From positions 57,845,501 to 57,909,500 of the forward strand of contig NC_133027.1 in assembly GCF_048771995.1 (NCBI RefSeq): 64,000 nucleotides of DNA, given 5' to 3'. Shown one piece after another: positions 46,840-58,800 of the stretch. How positions within the stretch are numbered: position 1 is the first letter of the stretch; every line of letters begins with the position of its first letter. A program made the translations under genes and the position numbers. The notes beneath the pieces were generated by a model. The model did no database searches and was not told the DNA's origin. It saw nothing but the letters and a program-made list of their open reading frames with translations. The stretch comes from Taeniopygia guttata. Taxonomy: Eukaryota > Chordata > Aves > Passeriformes > Estrildidae.

Positions 46840-46897
46840 TCAAATATAAGAGTTGGTGTCCCGGTGTTTCCATCTCTTGCCACATTTTCCAAAATGA
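46840..46897 (-). CDS. SLC22A3: SLC22A3 exon 11 (C-terminal tail, stop)
   Basis: Acceptor TTTCAACAG on the minus strand, entering in phase 2 as required by exon 10. Encodes [19 protein letters not shown] and TGA. The human tail, from memory, is similarly short and basic with a CKCGRNKK core, so KCGKR and the phase fit support the call. The chain ends Ser-Tyr-Ile, a class I PDZ-ligand pattern. Confidence 0.75.
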
Positions 46898-49800
46898 CTG
46901 TTGAAACAGAAGGGGAGAGGAATATAAGTGAAAAAACAGGAAAATATGTAGTTAAAGTTGTAGTCCAAGCTGCAGTACTGAAACGTTTTTTTTTTTGCAT
47001 TGAAAATTTCCTCCTACTTAATCTGTATATTGAATCAGGCAAAAGTTGTTAATGTAATATTCAAAGCCTCTCCTTGAACATCATTTATAGTATTAGGACC
47101 TCAAATTATTCAGCCAAGGAATAAATATTCCCTGCTCATCTGCAGGGCAGTCTGGCTTGCTGTGTGCCAGGAGTGGGAAAGCTGTGCCTACAACTCTTCA
47201 GCTTTAAATCCATCTAATATGTGACTTTTAAATGACTTCACAAATTGTGGGATTGCATCCATGAACAGGGGCCCTTCTTCACAGGATGCTTTGACTGAGG
47301 TAATGGCTGGTTTTCTTGAGCAGAGAGTTGCAGGCTATGCAGCACCTCTCTTGTGCACTGTTGCTGCTTTCTGCTTCCAGAGATGCATAGGACAGCTTTG
47401 TGTCTCTGAGAAAAATACAGATTTTATCACCATACATTTTTTAACGTCCTTCCTTAGTGATATTGCAAAGTTCAGGTTTCTATTGAGAAGACTACCACCT
47501 GCTCATAGCATCCACCTAACTAAGGAATTTACTTTGATGCTGGAAAACATCAATCCTTTATAACAGTTGGTGAAGTTGGAGGAGAACATATTCTGGAAAT
47601 CTCACCCAAGTATAAGTATCTTATACCTTGGAAGCTGCTCCACATCCTCCACTGTCTCTGGTAATGAGATTCCCTTTGTCTCTGGTAAAAGCAATACTAG
47701 GAGGCCACAGACAGCTGCAAGAATACCTACAATGGACATTGAAGAAACAAAAAAGCAATAAGAACATTGTTACTTGTATTTTCAGCATTTATCCACTGAG
47801 AAAAATTTATTCAGATTGAGTTTGAAGTGAGATGTTTTAAGTGCATCACCTATTTCTGATTAACCTATTCTAATCAAATACATTTATGTTATATTAATTT
47901 AGCCTATTACAAAATTACTTGAGGGCTAGGAGCTCATTTGTAGCCTGATCTCCCCAAAGGGAGATCTTAGAAGTCAAAAACTTGATATAAATGCACATGG
48001 GCAAATGTATAAAAACAGTACGGGAACCAGAGTGGTATTTCTTATGTAGAACAAGTTTGCCTTTTCTCAAAGGGCTCTATCATGTAGATGCGTCTGTGTT
48101 TCCTGAAATTTTCCTGAAGACTGAGATTTTCTTGAACACTGAGATTTCCCTGAATACTCTCTTCTTTTATCCGTGGTCGAAGTAAATTATGTGGTTCAGA
48201 ATAAAAACTCCTCCTCGGGGAACACCATTCAAAATCTGAATTAGGAATGGATATTTTGGAATAATTTCCTGAATATATATAATTTACATAATGTATTAAG
48301 TCAAAAATAGAAGGGCTGGAGCAAAAAATCAAATGTTCCCTGACTGTTGCACAGTTCACTTTAATTTTGTAGTTGTTTACTTAAGACAGGGGAGAATTCA
48401 TGTATCCCTCAGAAGCAGCAGAATTTAATAATTAGATAATGTGAACACTGTTCTTCTATCTATGTCTTTTCTTGAAATAATGATAATCTTTTACAGCATC
48501 TTTTGTCTTTCCAATTTTGTTTTCAGTTAAAATTTGTCACTGCAAATTTCCCTTCTTATTCTATTGTTTTCGTTTTGATTTTTTCCTGTCACATCTACCT
48601 CCTAGAAGTCTGGTTTAGCCACAGACTCCCATGCAATTACGAGACTAGCGGAAAGGTTTCTCAGTCTTAAAGCACTTCATACCGTTTAATTTCTGCTCTT
48701 TCAGCAGTTACCTAAGCAGACCTGAGCTCCTCCACGCTCTGCAGAGAAATCACATTTCATCCATTTGCTATTCAGCCTCTTGCTCTAGGCATAAAGGTGG
48801 AGAAACACTGCTCTGCAAGGAGATAAGGCCCCATACTACGTTTGCCCCAAAAGAAAAGCTCTGTTACGAGTAGGATATTTTTAAAGTATAAAAGTATATT
48901 GTAAATTAAATCTTACTGAAAATAACTAGAGGTAGCTCCAACCAAATGGCTGCTAATCGGAAAAGCAGGAATGGGGCTATGATCCCACCAAGATCACACA
49001 GACTTGAACACAGGGAAACACCAAAGTTTCTGCAAAAGACAAAAAGTACGAGATATTAGAGAGGTGCTACCAAACAGAATAACTGGCAGTTTAAGGAGTA
49101 GAATGCAGACTTAGCTCCAAAATTATCTCTTCAGTATATGCCATCCACATTAAGCAGTGGCCATTCAGAGTGGGAAACTCTGGAGAAAACCAAGTTTAAG
49201 CAAAGGACAGTGAAATAGGAAATGGTGAAAAGCACAGGGAAAGGCTGAAAGATTCCTGGGAGGTTTTGACATACCTGAGTGTCGTAGGGTACAATTCACT
49301 GTTCACTAGGTAGACAACTTCAAAAGCTACTGTGATGCTCAATCTTCCCAGCGTGGCAACTGTTGTTTTGAGCCATGAGATATCTGTTCACACAAAAATA
49401 AACACTTCTGTGTGAAGTGTGCTCTGCCACGCCTGCAGAGCATTTCTGAGAGCCCCAGTCCCTGTCAACAGAAATTATACCTCAGGAACACTGCAAATCA
49501 GACTGAAAGGCCACTGCTGTAGGTATCAATCTATACTGGCGTTTATTGCTTTCAAATGTCATGTAAGGCTGCTTTGGAGAGCTAGAAACCACTAGAGTTG
49601 ATTGATTCAAGATGCTGGTTGGGCATAACACTATGGGTGGGAGAATAGCCATCATAAGCTTCCATGACTGCATCCAAATTGTGCTCCAGAAAGGAGTATT
49701 TTTCTATACAGAGATGTTAGGCTGTAAGAAACACTGTTGAGTCACCTCCCAAAGCCTTCTGGCCACAAGGAATGTGCCTCTAAAGCTGCATAGAATCATA

Positions 49801-52800
49801 GAATCATTTAGGTTGGAAAAGACTTTTAAGATCATTGAGTCCAACCTTTAACCCAACCTGCTATTCCACCACTAAACCCTGTCCCTACGTGCCATATCTA
49901 CACATCTCTTAGAAATCTCCAAGGAGGCTGCAGTAAAATTATATTCCCTAGAGCAGTCCACTTACCCTTTGTGATTTTTCTAGACACTGCACATTAGACA
50001 AATTCCTAATTATGCTAGTCCTGGTCATTCTCCCCTTCTGGACCACCATACCTGGCATGCCTGGCACAGGCTGTACCTGACACTGCCCCACTGGCTCTGC
50101 CCAGCTCTCCTAGCTCCACTCAAGCTCCAGTGAGCAGCCACTGCCCTGAATACATCAGCAGGGATGCAGTGGTCACCCACACACAGCAGGGCAGAGCTGC
50201 CCCTCTCATTGTGAGCAAACCCTCTCTGGAGATCTGGTGCTCTCTGGAAGCGTGTGACAAGGAATGTGACAAGCACTTCTGTCATGTCCTGCATCGTCTA
50301 ACCATGACTAGGCAGACAGGAAGACAAGTGAAACAACAAGCCTGAACTTGGCACAGGGGAAGCTCTGCCACTGGAGAGGGCTCTGGCAGTGATTGTGTTT
50401 TTTCAAACCTTCAGTGGAAGAACAAGAAAACATTTCAGTTTTCTCTGAACCAAAAATGAGACACTTGGGTTTATATCCCTTCCAAAACAACCAAACAAAT
50501 CACCATCAAACTTCATCCCATGTTGCAAGACACAACTTTTGCCCTGAAGAGTTCTGTTTTCAAAAACATATAAGAAAAACAAAGGCTGGAAAGAACAAAA
50601 CAAATCCACAACATCTCCATGGCATCCCTTCAGTCCATCAGACTCCCAAGGTGATGGTGACGTCCATGGGGATCCTCCCTCTGCCAGGGGACTGGAATTG
50701 TGTGAGCAACACAGAGTGATGGGGCTCACAGCTGAGAGCTGCAGTTTTTTCCATCTGTGTAAATAGATCTCTTTAAAGTAGGACTTGGATCTCAAGTGTC
50801 CAACTGCAAGTATCTTAATCCCAAGGCTGTCCTCTCCTACTGAGAGAAGGCTGCTGGCAGCCCCATGATATACTACCTTGAGAAACTAAAAACTCTTAGG
50901 ATGGCCAGGAGTGTCCCTCACTTTGATAGGAACAGGTCTGGGGAGGAATAAGCCTTTCTGATGTCCATTGAGCTGCCGGTCCCCAGCTACAGTAAGACAA
51001 GGCATAATCCTATAGTTATATACAATTCAAAGCACCTCCAAATGCCTCCCTAAGGATAAAAAACAAAACAAAACAAAACAAAACCAACAAACAAAAAACC
51101 CATAACAACAACAAAAAAACCCTCCAAAAACCGTGGTAGGGAAAACAATTTAAAGAAAGGAGAGAAGTGCTGGGAAGCCTTTGTGCAATACAAGACCTTT
51201 TCTCTGTCCTTGAAACCAGATAAGAATGGCTTAATCAAAAGCCATATCTTTCTCCCAGCCTCTTAGCATTGTCCAAACCCCTGAGAGTGAGGGCAAAGCA
51301 ATAACCTCTGTGATGCCTACCACAGCCCCTACATTGTGTTGTGGTTTGCATTGTTTTATTTGTAAAGGAAAAGACTTACCAAGATGACTCACCAAAATCA
51401 CTGATTTCTTACATCACTTAGTGTGTTCCATGTCAGGAAATGTATTTTCCCATTACGTTTGTATATTCTTCCCTTGCATTTGCCTTTACAGAGAGTGCAG
51501 GGCCTTTATATACATTTTCTCTAAGACTACTCCCAGCTGTTGTTCATAACCCATCAAAGAGATGGCTATTCCAGGTGCCAGGGCCATCTACACGCAAATA
51601 AGGTGTGCTGTTCTGTGACTGAGTGCTGCCTGTATCACCAGCTGCTTTTACTTTTATCTGCAGCTCTGTGTGGCTCACTGTCCTTGCTCAGGGGGTGCCA
51701 GAGGGAAGCCATTGACCTGAAGAGCCTGAGCCAGAGAAGGGAATTACCTTCTGGCAGGAAGGCAGTGATGAGACATGCGATGCTCGCCACGATGTTGCCC
51801 ATGGCGAAGGGCAGGCGCCGGCCAATGCGATCCATTGTCACTATAATTAGGAAAGCAGAGGGCAGCTCCACAGCTCCTGAGATGAAAAAGTCTAGGTAGA
51901 GGTTTCCTCCAATAATTCCCAGGCGCATGACAAGTCCTTGGTAGATAAGGGCACTTGTGAACCTAAACAGCAGAGGGAAAAAATGTGTTGAGAGGCAAAC
52001 AAATGATTGCAAGCAGCTGGAGAGACCCTAAAAGTCACAAGGAAATCATTCCTCAAGACCCACCACCCAGGTAACAAGCTGGATGACATGGGCACTCACC
52101 AGGCGTACATCAGGATGAGTGTGTTCCTCCTCATCTGGGGAGTCCTAACCAGGTCCAGAAAGGAGGGGTTGCTGACCTCCTCGTTGCTAATAGTGATCTG
52201 AGGAGACAAGTGAGCAGTAGTCAGCTGTCAGGAGTCGGGCAGGCACTGGGACAGAGTTTCTGTGTAAATACAGTGATCAGCAATATTCCAGTCCAGCGAG
52301 CAAAGGTGCTGACAAGCCAGTTTTCTGCTCAAAGCACTCCAGAGCAGTGCACAGGTGTTGGAACAGCCAATAACTGAATATGGCTGTGGGCTTTCCTTAA
52401 TGAGATGATTGTGCAAAAATCAATTTAAAAATCCCCAATCTTAACTTGAGAATGGAAGAATTATTTCCTCCTTGTTGACTTGAATTTTCTTGGAAGATAA
52501 CAAGCAGTCATTTTCACATCAGGGCCACTGGGCACAGAATTGCCTCCTGCCAGGGGTGGCAGGGAGGAGGAGACAGGGTAAATCAATGGGCTGAGGGAAG
52601 CAGGGAGAGAAGGAGCTGAGCAGCAGGTAATGAATGGGCTTGGAAACATCCCTGGTGGCACAGCTGGGCAGCAGGAAGAAGAGGGGAGTGAGAGAACGGT
52701 GCTTGGGTGCTACGAAATATTCAACCAGTGAAATTCAGAGGGTTCTATAATACACATACACTGTGCTGAAGGTGGCTTTTACCCTGAAAAAAATAACCTG

Positions 52801-55800
52801 CTAAGTATGAATTAATGGTCCTCATACTGCCTACAAAGTATAATAAATCTGTTTTCAGCTGCCTCCAATACAATCACAATGAGAAACTCAATGAAATTAC
52901 TGCTTAGAAGGTTTAACACTAAAAGGGCAGGATTTCACACAGTCTTGTGTTTACCTGTTGAAGTTCATTGCGGCAGATATTACAGAGCCAGAATACTAGC
53001 AGGGCCAAAAAGGGATTATTTACATTGATCTAGACTGCTTTTAACTCTGGCTAACAGTTTTTAACCAAGCCAGGTGAAAACCCTTCATTCCTATGGTCAT
53101 TTGTTGAGTGAGAAAGACAAAAGGAAGATAAGGCAGAGGCAGTTTTAGGCAGGGGTCAAACATGATACTGCCCAAGAACTGGCAGCCACAGCTGGGATTG
53201 TGATCAGCCCTCAAAGCAGCTGTGGGGAGCATGGGGTTAAACCTGCTGTGCCATTTTTAGAAGGATTTTAGGCAGCCTTGCTGCTTTAACTCTCCACTAT
53301 TGACCCCTCCTGAGAGGAGGCCTAAGCGGGCAAAGAGAAGAGGAAACCCCTCCTTATTACCACACCACTTGCTGCTCACAGAGGTGCAGGAGCCCAGGCC
53401 AGAGGGGAGACAGCAGTGAAAAGACAGAGAAGCTCAAGGTAACATGCAGATCCATGATGAGAACACAGGTAAAGCCAAAGGCATTGCCCAAGAGTCTCAT
53501 CAGCTCAGCCAGGGCTGAACCCAAAGCTTCCACCCTTTATTTGTTTTGTTATATCCTAAGGTAGCACAGCTGCTTTTGAGTGAGATTTGGCTGGATGTAT
53601 TTACAGATGACTTTTTCATGACTGACTGACACAATTCTTTGTAAGTAAGACAAAGAATCCCCACACTTATTTGAACTTCCTTTCTACTCCCTCTCACTTT
53701 TCTTCTGTAACCAGAGCCAAAAGTTTTCTTCAAAGCACTGCCACTTGTTCTGCATGCCAGAGTCCTTAGTGAGGCAGACTAAGGTTGCTGGGTTTCTGCA
53801 CTGCTCTTGGACTCTCTCATAATATGGTTATAAAGCTGCCATGTCTGTTGTTTATAATAACAGGCTGCCAGCCATCAGTTGTGACTTTGTGCAAATATGG
53901 TTTTAGATTTCTAGAGGACTAAAGATAAATTCAGCACAACTGCCACTTGTATTTTTTTGTCTTAATAAAGTCAAAATACCCCAAGCATGACTGAGCACTT
54001 TTTTATAGATGAAGAAGAAAAGCACTAGGGAGAGTCAACACTTTCCAGGGGTAAAAATCCTCTTTTTGTTCTTTGAAGTCAAGGAGAGCTTTGCTATTCA
54101 CACCAGTGCAGTCAGAAATTCAGTGTCAGGGCCCGTGTTTCCAAAGATAGACTATTTGAAAATGCTGGATGAACCCTTTATAACTTCCCTCACATTTTCA
54201 TATTCCAGCAAAATTACATATCAATGTTCCCACAATTATTTTTATGTACATAGTTCTACACATGTTTAATTTTTCATGGGCCATGCAGGTTTATACATAC
54301 ATGGATGTATATAACATTTACATATGCAAGTTAATGTATGCAAGAAATATATATGTCTAGATATGTTCTATAAGGTAGGAAAAAATCTGTAGATAAAGGG
54401 ACAGGTTTTGATCCACAATTTTCTTAAGAAGCAGTTCTACTCAGGGGGTTGCAGTTCATTCTGGTTTTGGACAGAGACCAAGAATTAGAAAACTAGTTTG
54501 AAAAAACTCTCCATGGTAGGATAAATATCAGCAACTAGAAAAGAAAGTTTATAATTTAGAATTAATTTAATTAGTTCTGGTTGGGGTCTACCTACACCAG
54601 TGTCATAACTCACAAAGTAAAAGCAGCAAATGTTTATCCTTTTTCATATAAAGGTCATCTGTGATTTCTGCATGCCAACAAAAACACAAAGCTGCAACAT
54701 CCAGAGCCATGTAAGGGACTTGGCTGATGAAATTGATACAGACATAATGGAAAATCTGAGCCCAAGTGCATTGAGAGATAATGCCTCTCACTTCTTCCTG
54801 AGCCTCCATACCTGCAGCACTTGGCCTGAAATTCTGGAGCTGCTTCATGAAAGAGAAGTCTGATATCAGTTAATGTGAGAAATATCCTTAATTCATTACC
54901 CATGCACTTTCTGGAGATACTCTCTTTCCTCTGAGCACAGCAAAAGGATGACAGAGATTTTATATTTAAAAGGTCCTAGGAACAGATCCAGTACAAATCT
55001 GGATGTGTGGAGGTTAATCTGTTGCAGCTGTGAGTGGCTTAAGGTCATGAGCATGGATACTTTTGGAAAAAAAATTACAACTTTAAACAAAAAGCAAGGG
55101 AAGACACATCTTTCTGGCATGATGCTTTGAAAATGCTGATGTTTAGAGAGCAAGTGGGTGTAGGAATGCAGGGCTGAACACAGAGGGGAAACTGCAGAAG
55201 CACAAACTTCCTGCTACATGACTTGGGACACCATGGCACTGCATAATCCTGACCTGGATGTGGGAATCACACTGGTGTATATGCCCCAGCAAAAGACTAT
55301 AGATTCATAGAATCATAGAATGGTTTGGGTTGGAAGGGGCACTAAAATTCATCTAGTTCCAGCTCCCTTACCATGAGCAGGGACACTGTCTATCAGGCCA
55401 GGTTGCTCAAAGCCTTGCCCAGCCTGGCCTTAAACACTATTCAGAATGGGGCATTTACAGCTTCTCTGGGAAATCTGTTCCAATGCCTCATCACTCTCAT
55501 AGTGCAGATTTTCTTCTTAATATCTAATCTAAAACTGCCCTCTTTCAGTTTGAAGCCATTCCCCCTTGTTCTGTTCCTTCATATCCTTGAAAAAAGTCCA
55601 TTTCCAGCTCTCTTGTAACTCTCCCTTAGGTACTGGAAGGCAGCTCTCATGCCTCTCCCAAAACTTCTCTTCTCTGAGCTGAACCACCCCAGCTCTCTCA
55701 GCCTTTCCTGTGGAGAGGTGCTCTGTGACAAGCACATCTCTCTCACTCTCAGGATTTTTCATAGAGGTGCACAGAGAGAAATGAAAGAGAAAACAATTTC

Positions 55801-58800
55801 TATTTCTGTTCCTTGTTTTTCCTATGTGGAATGTGTTTGGAGAATTATTTACCTGGAGTGAGTGCTTGATTGGATTCTGGTGAGGACTGTTTGAGCCTGA
55901 TGGCCAATCCAATCCACCTATGTCTGGACTCTCGTGAGAGGGTCACGAGTGGTGTTAGATCAGAGAAAGTAGTATGTAGTTTTAGTATCTTCCTTTTTAT
56001 ATAGTATATTAACGTATTTTAGCATATTTATAATAAAGAAATCATTCAGCCTTCTGAATTGAGTCAGACATTGTAATTTCTTCCCGTTGGGTTCGCCTGC
56101 ATTTACAGTAGTGCTCCAGCCCTCTGATCATTTCACAGCCCTCCTCTGGACTCACTCCAACAGCTCTAGGTCTTTCATAATCTCATCTGGTTTAACAAGA
56201 GGTTTAACAAGGCGCTGCACCTGGTCCAGGCAACCCCTGGTATCAACAGACCGAGAGCAGCCATGCCCAGAAGGACTTGGGGGGTTCTGGTGGATGATGG
56301 GGGTTCAACTGGACATGACCCAGCAATGTGCACTTGGGTCCCAGAAAGCCAATTGTGTCCTGGGCTGCATCCAAAGCAGTGTGGCCAGCAGGGCAAGGGA
56401 GGGAATTCTGCACCTCTGCTTTGCCCTTGTGAGACCACACCTGGAGTGCTGCACCCAGCACAAGAATCATAGAATGTTTTGGCTTGAAAGGGACTTCAAT
56501 GATCACTCCAGTTAACCACATCTCTTCTTACTGAACCATAAGTCCAGTGCTGCAGTAATCATGGTCGGAGAGCCAAACACTTGCTACCAACACAGAGCAA
56601 GCCAAATGTTGCAATGTCACAACAGCATTATTTGCATTAAACGCATCAGTACTTTCAAGTTCTCTCATGACTGCTGGCCAAAGACTGTAATACTTATCAT
56701 CCTACTTTCTGAATAGTGATCTCAGACAGAGCTTCCTCAGTTGTGAACTTTGCAGTGTATTTTCTCCCTGTTGGGATGGAAGCAAATTTATACTGAAAAT
56801 CTAATTTCAATTTCTCTTAGAGTTGTAAAATGATCTAGAAAAGGAGCCAGGAAAGTAGATCATGCTATCTCCACTCATTCTGTCAGATAAAATGGCAACT
56901 GCTATGAAATACCATTGCCCCTCAGGTTAGTTTCTGATATTTCCCACAAGTTTTTAAAGTAGGAGTGTTACAAAACAAAGACCTGATTCCTTGTTTTGCA
57001 AACCCTTTTTTTTTTCAGACCGTATATTTCCAGCCAGTTCACTTTTCCCATCTTGCAATTAACAAAGTAACCGTGTGGCTGACAACAAACTGTTCTGGTG
57101 TGACTCTTCAAGAGTGTTGTCCATCCCTTAGAGAGAATGCACTTGAACACTACTGAACCTTCCAAAGCTTAAGAAAGCTTAGAAAAAACATCTAGCTCAA
57201 ACATATGACTGTACCTCTGAGTAATGGGGTGAGAGAAATTTCCCGTTGTGTTTTGCAATGTTGCGCATGATTTTCAATGCCTTCTCTCCCTTTTTGCGTG
57301 TCAGGAGCCAACGTGGAGATTCAGGAACCACCCTGTAAGAACACAAAAGTTTTAAATAAGGCTTTTACCTTGTAACATCGTAAGTAAACAAGTCTTTTAT
57401 CTTTTACCCATGTTAACACAAAACACAGATTTCTCAGTCATTGGGACACAAAAACTCTTTTGAGGACTGCTTTTCCAGTCAGCCTTATGTAAAATATTTG
57501 ATCCTAGTAGGCAAAAAAGAAGAAAAAAGACTACATCAATACTCTGCAAAGCTGAAAAATCAGAAATTTTAATATTGTATCTGCACAATGGTTGTCAAAA
57601 GTATAACCAACAAGCAAAGAAGGTTCCTCTAGAACAGCAACAATGAAAGCCAACACTAGACATGTAGAGGCAGATCAGGAAGCTTCTGGCTGTATCACTA
57701 AAAGATACACACACACAAAAAGGCATACTTCTTTTATAAACTGAACACAAAGCAGTATGATGGGTGCTTCAGTTTCTGCTAGCTTAGGGTTAAGCTGATT
57801 CACTATTTTAAAGTTCACAGCAGGCAGTGTTTAAGGAAGCAGTGTTCAGGAGGAGGCTCTGTGGGTTAGTCTCTTGGGATCCATCCCACAGGATGGCTTC
57901 ACTGAGGTGTTTACCACAGCTTAGAACTCTGCCTTCTCATCAGCTGTACTGTCCAGCTTAGGGGCTGAGGGCAAGGTCAAACTTTAACTAAGCAGGTAAT
58001 GGGAAGCAGAAGTGGGGTCTCATGGCTGATGGGAAAAAAACAACTTTGGTCAAGTTACCTTATAAACAGAGCAGAGTTCTGTGAAGGGCCAGTTGCAGCT
58101 GACCGGAGAGGCAAACTGGCCAGAAAAACTAGAGTAATGTATGTCTGTGATTCATTACAAAGGAATTACAAATTACAAAGTCAACAATATGTAAATATCT
58201 TCTTCCTAACCTATGTCTTCCACTCGCGAGACTTGGAGCCACAGCAAGACTCTCAAGGTACTTAAACAGCAATAGCAATAATGACAAGAGCAATTACTGC
58301 AACATTACCAATAGTAGAGCAGGAAGAGGAAGTTGGGCAGTGAAATGGCCAGCTGGATCCCCTGCCAGGTGGGAATCAAGTATGCAATTCCAGGGAGAAT
58401 TATAATTCCCAGGGTGAAGAATATCTGAATCACAATTCCAACCATCCGCTGATTGGAACCAACGATCTCCGTCACTAAGCAGAGACAAAGCCACAATAAA
58501 TAACACAGAAACAAACCCAATTTGAAAATAAATTATTAGAGGTGAAATATAAGGAAAGCTATGCTGTATGAGGCCACAGTTCTGTCTAGCACAGCATCTT
58601 GTCTTCAGCAGTGTAGGCATGTCGCTGAGGCTGTCCAGGGCAAGCATGAGTGACATCTCCTCATCACCTCACCCACCCTTCTTCAGCCAGAGGGGTTTCT
58701 GACTGCACGTGTGCTACTGAATCACATAGGGCCACAACAGGGGTTTGAGACTGAATCATGATCATGCTTGGTGGGAAATCCTTAGCATTCTCCCTGGTGC

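Larger units (their letters stand above)
46898..49790 (-). other. SLC22A3 introns 8 to 10 and part of intron 7
   Basis: Short introns of about 0.7, 1.2 and 0.25 kb between exons 11 and 8. No other gene or large repeat was recognised between the exons listed. Confidence 0.6.
52198..57214 (-). other. SLC22A3 intron 5
   Basis: The largest intron in the window, about 5 kb. It holds the nested CR1/LTR cluster at 55.3-56.5 kb. The rest shows no exon-like sequence or RNA gene that I can support. Confidence 0.6.
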
